Shown: in pieces, positions 45,928-55,177 of the stretch
Position numbering within the stretch: the stretch's first letter is position 1
Layout of the letters: each line of letters starts with the position of its first letter
DNA from: Akanthomyces muscarius
Taxonomy: Eukaryota > Ascomycota > Sordariomycetes > Hypocreales > Cordycipitaceae
Direction of reading: 5' to 3'
Assembly: GCF_028009165.1 (NCBI RefSeq)
Contig: NC_079243.1
Span: 1,984,001 to 2,048,000 of the forward strand
DNA length: 64,000 nt
Translations under genes and position numbers: made by a program
The notes under the pieces: model-generated
Told to the model about the DNA's origin: nothing
The model's input: the letters and a program-made list of their open reading frames with translations, nothing else
Databases searched by the model: none

Positions 45928-46456
45928 ATGAGTACACCAAAAATTCCTACCGCAGCGCAAAAGCCGAAATCCCTCGTATGGACGGTGTGCGCCTTTAGAA
46001 AGCCGTCTATGACAGAGGATGAATTCCACCACTACATGACCAACGTGCACGCACCACTTGTTCGCGATGCGCTTGTTCGTCACGGCATTACTCGTTACTC
46101 TATGGTATGATCTGCTTCATGCAACTAAGAAGCAAGGCTACTCACGTTGTTTAACTCTAGAGTCATTTTGATTCCGCCTCCAAAGCGCTCCTTGCACAAG
46201 TCATGGATCCTCAGTTTATCAACGATGCTGGATACGACATGGTGACGCAGATCAGATTCCCCGATATTCAGTGCTTCATCAATTTCAAAAGAGATCCGTT
46301 TTACAAGGAGCATGTCATGCCTGATCACGACCGCTTCACCGATCCCGCGCGAGTCTTGTAAGTTGTCCCCGGTTGTCGCATGCAAGTTACTCACAATTAT
46401 GCAGCTTGAGTGTTGGTTGGGTGGAGGATCATGTTGTGGATGGTGTTGTAGTCTAG
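45928..46456 (+). CDS. EthD-domain small protein (dehydratase/decarboxylase-like)
   Basis: Exons 45928-46104, 46161-46357 and 46405-46456 give 141 residues. The EthD ferredoxin-like fold is recognised by LVWTVCAFRKPSMTEDEFHHYMTNVHAPLVRDALVRHG, then TQIRFPDIQCFINFKRDPFY, then the closing stretch HVMPDHDRFTDPARVFLSVGW. EthD proteins in aromatic polyketide clusters act as decarboxylases or dehydratases on PKS products such as anthrones. The position, head-to-head with the PKS, strongly suggests an early tailoring step. The exact reaction is unknown. Splice borders are canonical and restore the fold. Confidence 0.85.
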
Positions 46457-46596
46457 GCTAATAATTCATCACTTTGTGTATTGGATGCTATGACAAAGGA
46501 ATATAGTTGTGGATTTTTAGTCCAGAGAATTATATATAAAGCAGTGCTATAAAACCAGCACAATATCTGAGTTGCCGTTCATGAGCGATTCTCTCC

Positions 46597-47592
46597 TTAG
46601 GCCTTGGTTGCATAGCTCTCGGTAATGCGCTTAATCATGTGCTTCTCGACGGTCAAAATATCAGTTCCACATCTGGACGCGTTAGGTTGATTCAAAGGCA
46701 CTAAAGGACAGTCCAGAGCACCATCGTAAAAGAACGCGGCCGAGTATCTGTCTCTCGGGGCCTTGTTGATGACGCGGTGCACGCTGCTTTTATACTCGCC
46801 GCCAGTCCAAAAGGAGAGCATGTCGCCAACATTAAAAACAAAAGCGTTGCGAGAGGGCTCAACTGCGACAAACTTGTTTGTTGAGGGATCCATGACCTCG
46901 AGACCAGGATTGTCGTCCTGAAGCAGCAGCGTGATAGCGCCAAAGTCTGTGTGGGCGCCGGCGCCAAGCTGCTTCTTGCCGGCCAGCGAGTCCTTAGGCG
47001 GCATCGGGGGGTAGTGCAGCAGGCGAAGAACGGATACAGTGTGGCCGACAGTAAAGTCCTTAAAAACGTCTGTGCCATACGGCAAAGTAGATGCAACGAG
47101 CTTCAGCATCACCAGGGAGAGGTCGTGGATAGCGTCAAAGTACGCTTCCACGGGCTGGCGGAAGCTTTCCTCGGGCAGCGCGGTAGCGTCGGGCCAAACA
47201 TTCGGACCCATGAAGAAGCGCCTCTGCTTCACAGCTTTGTCTTCCAGTGGAACATCCGGCCCGACGTAGAAGCCCTCCTTGAGATCGGGCAGACTCTTGT
47301 CGTCGTAGGCCTGCGAGGCGAGCACGTCGTAGCCGCGCCGTCCTACGTTGTTGCGGGCATCGAGCTTGCATTTTTGCTCGTAATCGAGGGAAAAGAACTT
47401 TCGCGAGGCGGCTAAGAGGCCTTCCTGGAGCCCCGGGGAGAGGCCATGGCCAACTATTTGGAAGAAGCCCGTGTTCCTGCACGCATCGCGGATAGCATCG
47501 ATAACGAGATTTGCTGCTGTTGAGGCGGGATCCTGCAAATACGCAGAGACGTCAATGGTAGGTACTATGCTGGTATTGTTTTCTTGTGACAT
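46597..47592 (-). CDS. 2-oxoglutarate/Fe(II)-dependent oxygenase
   Basis: Single exon, 331 residues from MSQENNTS; the frame is open upstream to 47739, but that extension is not conserved-looking. N-terminal DIOX_N domain (PTIDVSAYL, NTGFFQIVGHGL). The jelly roll holds the iron set His214-x-Asp216 (GAHTDFGAITLL) and His272 (SSVHRVIN). Arg282-x-Ser284 (DRYSAAFF) binds 2-oxoglutarate. All are intact. These enzymes hydroxylate, desaturate, demethylate or epoxidise. It is the only recognisable oxygenase in this cluster, so it probably does the main oxidative tailoring. Confidence 0.9.
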   Translation of the reverse strand: MSQENNTSIVPTIDVSAYLQDPASTAANLVIDAIRDACRNTGFFQIVGHGLSPGLQEGLLAASRKFFSLDYEQKCKLDARNNVGRRGYDVLASQAYDDKSLPDLKEGFYVGPDVPLEDKAVKQRRFFMGPNVWPDATALPEESFRQPVEAYFDAIHDLSLVMLKLVASTLPYGTDVFKDFTVGHTVSVLRLLHYPPMPPKDSLAGKKQLGAGAHTDFGAITLLLQDDNPGLEVMDPSTNKFVAVEPSRNAFVFNVGDMLSFWTGGEYKSSVHRVINKAPRDRYSAAFFYDGALDCPLVPLNQPNASRCGTDILTVEKHMIKRITESYATKA

Positions 47593-47839
47593 GATAATGG
47601 TGTAGCTAATGATCCAATTGTTCAATAACGTGCGTTCTGCCCCCGCTCCGTTGTGTAAACTGAGTGTCATGTATGAATATGTATGTGCTGCTAAACGAGC
47701 CGCTGACCGGCACCTTTTTACTGCCCTCGCTTTCCGCACCGTTGCCCTGGAAAGATATCACAACGCAGGAATTCTCACTCGCTAAAATTTAGGCCCATTT
47801 GTTGTCGTGAAAAAAATTACCCAACACCTTGGCGGTGCT

Positions 47840-48466
47840 CTAAAATGCTGACAACCTTGACTGTGCCGCAATGCAGTAGCCGAGTAAAGTCACCGCAGCC
47901 TCATTGACTGCTGCCGCTTTATCTTGCACCGCCTGATTATGGCCCGCATTATACTCTTTAATTTGCCGTAGCATATCAATTAAATTCCTCAGGCCTGCAG
48001 TGATGAGATCCAGCGCTATTTGCTGGCTCTCGTCGCCGTCGAGCGTATAGGTGCCCAGCTGGATGGCCGATCTCGCTGCAACGACCCGGGGCTCGCCGAC
48101 GCCACCGAGATGATCCGACGTATAAGTGACTGTTGCAGCGTGGTGAAACTCAACGAGTCGCTCGTATATCTGTAGCAGTAACTCGCCGGACGTAGATGCC
48201 ACGCGAGGCTGATTTTCGCATTGTTGCCATTGAGGCGTGCAGTCAGTGACCTGTGAGGAAGCCTCGAGGATCTCATCAAAGGATATCTCATCCCTGTCGC
48301 TAACGAGGCTCCATGTCTTTTCGATGTCTTTGGCGCAGGCACAGCGCTTGTTTGCCAGCGGGAATGCGGCTGATGTCATCATGATAGTGTAAATGGGCGG
48401 ACGAGGTAGTTGTAAAAGTTCTTCGCCAGATGTGCACGAGATTATTTTATCCAGTAAAAGAGCCAA
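47840..48466 (-). CDS. AflR C-terminal-domain-like protein without a DNA-binding domain
   Basis: A 208-residue frame; the true start may be the MMTSAAFPL pair near residue 29. The sequence resembles the activation half of AflR-type regulators: CACAKDI, SFDEILEASSQVTDC, LLLQIYERLVEF, then SAIQLGTYTLDGDESQQIALDLITAGLRNLIDML. No zinc cluster precedes it: the 290 bases upstream lead straight to the acyltransferase start with no Cys-rich frame. It could be a coregulator (AflS-like in concept), a dominant inhibitor by dimerisation, or a decaying paralogue of the regulator at 50268. The family call rests on my reading of the motif pattern. Confidence 0.5.
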   Translation of the reverse strand: MALLLDKIISCTSGEELLQLPRPPIYTIMMTSAAFPLANKRCACAKDIEKTWSLVSDRDEISFDEILEASSQVTDCTPQWQQCENQPRVASTSGELLLQIYERLVEFHHAATVTYTSDHLGGVGEPRVVAARSAIQLGTYTLDGDESQQIALDLITAGLRNLIDMLRQIKEYNAGHNQAVQDKAAAVNEAAVTLLGYCIAAQSRLSAF

Positions 48467-48758
48467 TAATGTACACTAGTGGCGTATAAAAAATATGCCG
48501 GTGACATATTTACAGCGAGAGTCCGCGCGACGGGCGGCGTCGCCTACTTTCGAGGAGATTCAGTCAGGCTGCGACGATGCTGTATAGTCGGGTGGATAAC
48601 GCGAATGCGATAGGGTGCTGGTATGAGGCCATACCAGCGGTTCAAGCAACGCACTTTCTGTCCCAATAGAAATGGATATAAATGTACATGTCTGTCAACC
48701 GCGTGCAATACCGGGTAGCTTGCGAGCACACTACCCAACAGCATAATTAACGCTCATC

Positions 48759-50162
48759 ATGCCTTTTATCTCCGCCGATTACGAGGTTGAGCAGACATTC
48801 AGCATCCCATGCCCGGGATTCAACGTCAAACTCTCCCACTGGGATAGAACATTTGTGCCGTACCACACAAAACGCATTTTGTTCTTCCAACTGGATGTCG
48901 ACGAGGACAGAGCCAAAATCACTAAACAGCTGCACGCCGCATTCCACAACACGGTGCAAAAGCTTCCCTTTCTCGCGGGCTCCATTGTTCCCTTTACTGC
49001 AGAGGAGGGTGGACGTCCTTGGCTGCGCAACCTCATTCCCAAGGGCGCCGCGCATCTCGTCGTCAAGGACTTGTCGGCGGACCTGAGCTACACAAAGCTC
49101 GAGGCCGCCAACTTTTCGCAGAGCCTGCTCGACACCGACAAGCTCTGTCCCTTGCCCCAGGTGGCGTATGTGCAGGAAGAACCCGTGGACGTGTGCCGCT
49201 TCCAGGCCAACTTTGTCGAGGGTGGCCTGCTGCTCGTTGCGTCCGTCATCCACATTGTCTGCGACGGCAACGGCGTAACACAGACCATCAGGATCTTTGC
49301 AGATTTTTTCCGCCAGGCGACCCGTGACATCCAGCTCCAGCCTCCTCGGGGCCAAGACGACGTCTATACCTCGGACCGCACCAAGATTGTCAACGGCGGC
49401 GGCGCAGTCGGCTGCATCGACCTGCACCCGGCATGGACAAGCTCAACTATCAACACGCACTCGCAGCTCTCCGACGTGCAGACATCGTGCAAGACGTACC
49501 GTATCGACGTGGGGATGCTAGATGCCCTCAAGCAAGCCGCGTCGAAGCTGACGCCAAAGGGCGAATGGATTTCGACCAATGACGCCATCTCGGGCTTGAT
49601 CTGGCGCAGCATTGTTCTTGCGCGCCGCCGCGCGGGCATTCTCAAGGACCAAAATAAGGAGGCCTACATTACACAGCCGGTCGACTGCCGCTCACTCATC
49701 AAGCTGTCGCAGCCGTACTTCGGCAACGCCCTCTACATGGCCCAGGCCACCTTGGACGTGGACGTGCTCGCCGACGAGGAGACGGGCATTTCTGCAGCGG
49801 CGCAGTGCATTCGCGCCAGCCTCGCAGGAGTCACGGGAGACAAATTCCGTGATCTTGTCGGGTACGTGGAGCGCACATCGCAGGATTCGCAGACTCGCCT
49901 CAAGGTTGTCGAGTTTCTCAACACGTCGGGCATCATCCTCACCAGCCACTTCAAGTTTCCAATGCACGAGATTGACTTTGGATCAGCGCTCGGCCGACTT
50001 AAAGCACTGCGCCTGCCTGCGAAGGGCATGATGACTGGCGCTGTCATGGTAATGCCCAAGCTTCCCGACGGTAGCTGCGAATTCTTGATCACCGAGGCGG
50101 ATGTGACGGTGGCGAGCCTGGGCCAAGACGCCGTGTTTGCCGGGTTTACCCACGAGGTGTAA
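48759..50162 (+). CDS. BAHD-like O-acyltransferase (trichothecene 3-O-acetyltransferase family)
   Basis: Single exon, 467 residues. The catalytic motif is HIVCD (His165, Asp169) in the HxxxD pattern. The structural DFG motif is DFGSALG near residue 408. The pattern FSIPCPGFNVKLSHWDRTFV at the start is shared with the N-terminal half of the fusion protein at 55178, so the two are paralogues. Such enzymes transfer acetyl or longer acyl groups from CoA to hydroxyls of natural products in the cytosol. It ends cleanly at FAGFTHEV, exactly where the paralogue runs on into its extra domain. Confidence 0.88.
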   Translation: MPFISADYEVEQTFSIPCPGFNVKLSHWDRTFVPYHTKRILFFQLDVDEDRAKITKQLHAAFHNTVQKLPFLAGSIVPFTAEEGGRPWLRNLIPKGAAHLVVKDLSADLSYTKLEAANFSQSLLDTDKLCPLPQVAYVQEEPVDVCRFQANFVEGGLLLVASVIHIVCDGNGVTQTIRIFADFFRQATRDIQLQPPRGQDDVYTSDRTKIVNGGGAVGCIDLHPAWTSSTINTHSQLSDVQTSCKTYRIDVGMLDALKQAASKLTPKGEWISTNDAISGLIWRSIVLARRRAGILKDQNKEAYITQPVDCRSLIKLSQPYFGNALYMAQATLDVDVLADEETGISAAAQCIRASLAGVTGDKFRDLVGYVERTSQDSQTRLKVVEFLNTSGIILTSHFKFPMHEIDFGSALGRLKALRLPAKGMMTGAVMVMPKLPDGSCEFLITEADVTVASLGQDAVFAGFTHEV

Positions 50163-50267
50163 ATTAAATTGCGGTTACTTTTGAAAACAATTACGCCCAC
50201 GCAAGAGAAATACTACTCGGGGGACGCATGGAATCTTTTGCTTTTATACATCGTATATACAATTGGT

Positions 50268-51881
50268 CTACGTCAGCGTAGTGCCGAGAGTCGCTACCAC
50301 CACAGGTGACTCTGATATCGCTAGTGTACCGAGAAAATAATGTACGCGTTTTGTTATGTCGCAAAGTAGGCCCATGGTGACCTTTAACATGGCGTCTCGC
50401 GCGCCAAACTGTATTGTCAGCTCGTTCAAATGGCTGACGATGCGAATCTGACGCTCCAGGAACATCTTGAGCAGCTGTCGCGAGCATGAGTACTTGACGT
50501 CGTCGTCCAGTACAAGCTGGCCGATCAGCAACGGGCAGTTGTCGTCCGCCCGGGGGATGCTGCTGCCGCTGCTCCCAGAAGTAGATGGGTGGCCGCTCAA
50601 CGAAGCCGTGCGTCTGCGGCCAGGCAGGCTAGCGCGCGGGCTCGAGTCTTGGCTGCTGGCGCCGTACATGCGGGCTGTGCAGCCCTGCTCGAAGAGGTCC
50701 AGGAGATTGGTGAGCACGGTCGCGACCATCATCAAAGTTTGATTGGCGCGCGACGGCGCCATGCAAGCGTTGCACCCGAGAATCTTGTCGTGCTCCAGCC
50801 GAACGTGGCTATCTATAGTGAGCAGCGAGTCCAATGGCAACCTGCTGGCCTTGCTGGTCCGCGACTCGGAGATGTAGTCGAGCTGGCGGATCAGCTTTAC
50901 ATGGCAGTCTAGCCTGCAGCGCGCTCTCGTCAACGGAGACGGATTATTGCCGCTGCCAGAGCTGCTACACTGCGTGATGGTAGCTGGCGGGAGGCTATTA
51001 TTGCGCTCCTCGGGGCGCAGTCTCTGCCAGGCTTGACGCCTGGCGCTGTTGGCATCGGAGCACGGAGATGGGATGGGGCTGGCAAACGAGGAGGTATGGG
51101 GATGATGCTGCCGCTTGTGGTGAAGAGGAGGAGCTCCGTGTTCAGCTGCCGTGAAGTAGCTGGAAGAGAGCGGGCGGGGACCTGAGGCGCCAGTCGAGAC
51201 GATGGTTGGCGGGCTCACAGGGCTATCAGGCGCTGAGGACATGGCGAGAGACGGGAGCAAGGGCGCGGTAAAGGTGAGGGAAGATGCGTCAGAAACTTGA
51301 GTGTCTTGGCCGTATTCATGATGGTCTTGGCGCTCATACAGGTTGGCGTAATTGGGAAGGCGATGGCTACCGAGGCTGCTGCTCAGGAAGCGGTCCATGT
51401 CTTCCCAGTCCAGCGCAGGTGTCTCACCCTGGGCCGCGTCGGCGGCGTGGATGATATCAACGTCGACCATGTCATTGGCGACATCGATGGAATCTTGCCA
51501 CGCGTTATCCAGCATAGCGGTGCTCTTGGCCAAAGACGATGCCAAGGAACCGCTGTCTCGATGGTTGGTGTCGCCGGCGCCACCATCGGCAGCCATAAAG
51601 CCTTGGCTTCCACTTGATTCGCCGTTCGCCGTGGCGCGAATATCGTTTTGGTTGATCGAGGGCGAAGTAAAGCGCTGGGGTCGCGCAGTTAGATTTCGGG
51701 CGTCGCAAGAGGAAGCTGACGAGACTGCGTTCTGTGACGGGCGCCCTATCTTGCGGCATTGGCTGTAGATACAGGGCTTGCCACGCCGAGTGCACCGCGC
51801 GCACGACGGCTTTGCGCGGCTGCATTTTGTCTTGTTGGCAAGGCAAGCATCGCAAGACGAACGCAGCTTGGACTCAAACAT
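50268..51881 (-). CDS. AflR-type Zn2Cys6 cluster regulator
   Basis: Single exon, 537 residues. The N-terminal zinc cluster has Cys at 10, 13, 20, 27, 30 and 37 (SSCDACLANKTKCSR, then PSCARCTRRGKPC), followed by the linker SQCRKIGRPSQN. The middle is Ser-rich and disordered. The C-terminus holds the AflR-type domain: CRLDCHVKLIRQLDYI, HDKILGCNACMAPS, RQLLKMFLERQIRIVSHLNEL. AflR-family proteins activate polyketide clusters through TCG(N5)CGA sites; one candidate site lies just before the PKS start. Most likely the pathway-specific activator. Confidence 0.85.
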   Translation of the reverse strand: MFESKLRSSCDACLANKTKCSRAKPSCARCTRRGKPCIYSQCRKIGRPSQNAVSSASSCDARNLTARPQRFTSPSINQNDIRATANGESSGSQGFMAADGGAGDTNHRDSGSLASSLAKSTAMLDNAWQDSIDVANDMVDVDIIHAADAAQGETPALDWEDMDRFLSSSLGSHRLPNYANLYERQDHHEYGQDTQVSDASSLTFTAPLLPSLAMSSAPDSPVSPPTIVSTGASGPRPLSSSYFTAAEHGAPPLHHKRQHHPHTSSFASPIPSPCSDANSARRQAWQRLRPEERNNSLPPATITQCSSSGSGNNPSPLTRARCRLDCHVKLIRQLDYISESRTSKASRLPLDSLLTIDSHVRLEHDKILGCNACMAPSRANQTLMMVATVLTNLLDLFEQGCTARMYGASSQDSSPRASLPGRRRTASLSGHPSTSGSSGSSIPRADDNCPLLIGQLVLDDDVKYSCSRQLLKMFLERQIRIVSHLNELTIQFGARDAMLKVTMGLLCDITKRVHYFLGTLAISESPVVVATLGTTLT

Positions 51882-54800
51882 ACTGCCGTGACCAAAAGTC
51901 CTATCGTTCCGTTATACAGTGTAGTTTGGTCAAGGTTCTGGCAATCGGACCCTTCCCCATGGGCAACAACCGTTGGGTGGGACTCAAGGTCTCTATCTAT
52001 ACGCCGGACGATGTCGTTCCGGTTCGGGACGCCACTCTGGATCCACGGCGGCCCGCCTTCATATCTAGAGTAGGGCAGTGTACTTCGCAGCCTAGATGCT
52101 ACTGGTCAGGCTGGTGGCACTCATGCGGGCTCTAAGGGGCCTCAGCCTCAACGGGAGGCGGCAGCCATGGGCTTATCCAAAACACGCCATAAGCTCAACT
52201 CCTCTCTTCAGCGTCACAAAGTAGATTTCAAGCCAAGGTGTTGTCGGTTGCGAAAAAAAGAAAAGGGTGATGCATGCAATATGCGTGAACTGCGACAGGC
52301 AATAGGCGCTGTCACTTGTCGGGACAGTAATCTGACCAGCTCCAAAAAAAATTAAAGGAAGATTTTCCTGCAGCATCAGTCAGCCGTATGCGGGTGGAAG
52401 GTCATCTCTGCAGTTGAGGACGAACCGTCAAATGTGGTGGGCACGGAGTACAGAACACGAGAAGGCGATTTTTTTTTCAACTACTGATACTTGAGTTTGC
52501 AGGGGGGTCTCTATAGATCGGGCGGGTAATTAGACCGTCTTACAACCCAGCTGGCGAAAGTCCAACCTTCCTTACCGGGCAAGATGTAACCTTTCGTAAC
52601 GGCCATGGCTTTTGCCAGAATGGCTCCTTAGACTCCTTGGGCCGAGCATAGTCCTGAAGAAAGGACAAGGAGTGTAAAAGGTTTATTAAGATGCATGTTG
52701 CATCTGGGAGGGTTGCATTGCAAAAAACTACATGAGATCTACATATCATGAACAAGATAAATATCTGCGTCAACGGATACTTGCAACAATAGCATGTAGC
52801 TGATCCTTCCCGTCTGCTTTTGGACTAGGGCTAGCAACCGCCGCTCTTGTTGACAGAGACTGATCGATCCACGCTGGAGCGGCTCGGGCTTCGGGTAACC
52901 AAAGGCAAATTGCCAAGGCGAGATGCCAAGGCGCAGGAGATCTCCAGCATTTCTGACGACAACGTACCGAATAGGAAAAAACTTTACCAACGAACTGTCG
53001 AAGAGAAAAGCTGTGTAAACCCCCTACTCCTATAAAACTCTGAGCGCAAAATGCGACAAGGCGGCTGTGCGGTTGGATGGCTTCCCGGTGAGCAACGCCA
53101 TCAATCAATCTGTCAGACGTGTATCCCACGTCAGTGGAACTTTTGGAACAGGACAGTCCTCCCTTCGCAAAGGAAAACGGCCCGGTCAACAGGGAAAACA
53201 AGGCTGCGCCGAGTTGAAGAATGCATCATCCACCATTCTCAGGCCCGTCAACCTATTCAGCTATCTTAGTTCGGATGGCGTTGGCGAATGATCGAAGTGC
53301 CATTTCATTCAGGATGTGGCTGATTGGTCACCACACGCAGCCACAAAGATGAAGAGAGCCCAGACCGGCCACCACCCCGGGCGGGCAAAACGGTTTGCAT
53401 GGAACAAATCGGACCCGACTCCAAGATTCTTACGCTATTCCACCACCCCGGTAGCATACCGCTAAAAAGTACTAGTCGGCTGAGGCTGGACGGGGCTATA
53501 AGTGGCGGGGTTCTGGAGATGCAAATGTTTGGCGTGGCTTTGAATCCAGGGACTACGGGAACCGCCATACTGCCAGACGAGAGACCATTGGCGCCTTCTC
53601 AGCCACGACAGTGGAAGCGATCTTGGTGGTTGCATTCGCAATGTCGGTCAAGCTGACAAGATTCTTGGTGATTATTCTATGCGACGAGCCCGACGAAAGC
53701 AAAACAACCCTGGACCAAATTACAACATTGTGTGGGACAAACGAAAAACGGAATAGCCACCGGACAAATTTCCACACTGGAGCCCGGCGAATAGTTTACC
53801 AATCAAAGTTGGCAGGCTCACGACTGGGGCTGGGCCTTGAACGTCTCCGTAAGCGAACTTCTCGCAATGGTCTCCTCATCTGCAGACGTTGACATCTCCT
53901 GGCACGGCTGTGGAAGTTTACATCCTCGGTCTGGATTCCGCTAGCCATGGCCCCGCTGAATTAAAGCATGAAAAATATCTCCAGTTTCCATGACAATTTT
54001 GAACTAGGATTTGAATAATACTACGTCTTTCGTCTCAAGAGGGCAGCCCAATGTTCGAGAAACCTCCAAGGGGGGATAAAACATAACCCTCGTGCGTCAT
54101 ATGTTCCTCTATGAATAGGTGTGCGTGCCCTTGCAAAAGACGTCCCCCAGAGGGATCTCTACACCATTCAGTGACTCGGAAGCGCGGCTACAATAGGCAG
54201 CAAACTTGGCCCGTGGGTACTCCAAAGTGGGCTACTCTGTTGAGTGGGAACGCCATGGACCCTAGGATTGTGGTCTATTTGCTGCAGCTTGCTACTACTT
54301 GCACATGCTGGTGGCACGGCATCGATCGCTAACCAGGGTAGACTAATGCATGCAATAATTGATTCTCATGTGTACTTGGGAGCATCTGAGCCGTGAGGCC
54401 AGATCCAACATGATCTGCATCAGCACTACCTGTCAAGCTGGATGAAGTCTTGTCAGCTACAAGCCGCAGCCCAATCCCATCCATGCCCGCCCATTTTTGC
54501 CGGGCTTGGTGAGCTGAACGCCTAGCGCCCGCTGGCCATCTCCCATCTTCGGCTCCTTTGGCCGTGCCTTGGCCCATCGTATGCCACCCAGCTTGCTTCT
54601 ATGGTAGCATACCGGTATACTTGAAGTTCACAAGAAATAGCGCGGTACTTTGTATGCACAAACCGATGCTTATCCAAACCAATCAGCGCATGGATTTACA
54701 TCTGGAAAGGATCATCGTACAGTTCGTACCAGCACGTGGGCACCCTACCATGACGGTTGCATTGCGTGAAGTTTATGCCAGATAAACAATGGCGTGGGAT

Positions 54801-55177
54801 TAAACGACATCGGCTTCTATTGCACCCTTTGTGCAGGCAATAGCCAGCCTTGAAATTTGCGGCCTCGATTTTTCCAGGCGCGTTGCAGGGTAGTCAATCC
54901 TAGCAATAGATAGGACAGCTGTCAGAACTACTTTGTCCGGTATGCCAGACCACCTATAAGTGACCGAGAAGGAGCATTACAACACACCGCAGTGTAAAGA
55001 ATGGACTATCTCGCCGCCAAAAGGAGCCGATGCCAGCTGGTTTGCATCGCGTATGTGCCGGGTAGTCATCGTATATAACGGCAGGGCGTATCAAAGCCCG
55101 TCCTATGCACCGTGTCCAGACGCTACCGTGCCTTGGCTTTCTTGCTCTTCACAAGGCAAGCCTATACCACGCCGACG
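51882..55177. other. Long gene-poor gap inside the cluster
   Basis: About 3.3 kb between the regulator start and the fusion gene. No frame is longer than about 145 codons and none has a family motif; frames overlap on both strands. Composition is normal, so this is not RIP-saturated repeat. It holds both promoters and could hide a decayed gene or a non-coding RNA, but nothing supports either. Its size is out of line with the other gaps in the cluster. Confidence 0.5.
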
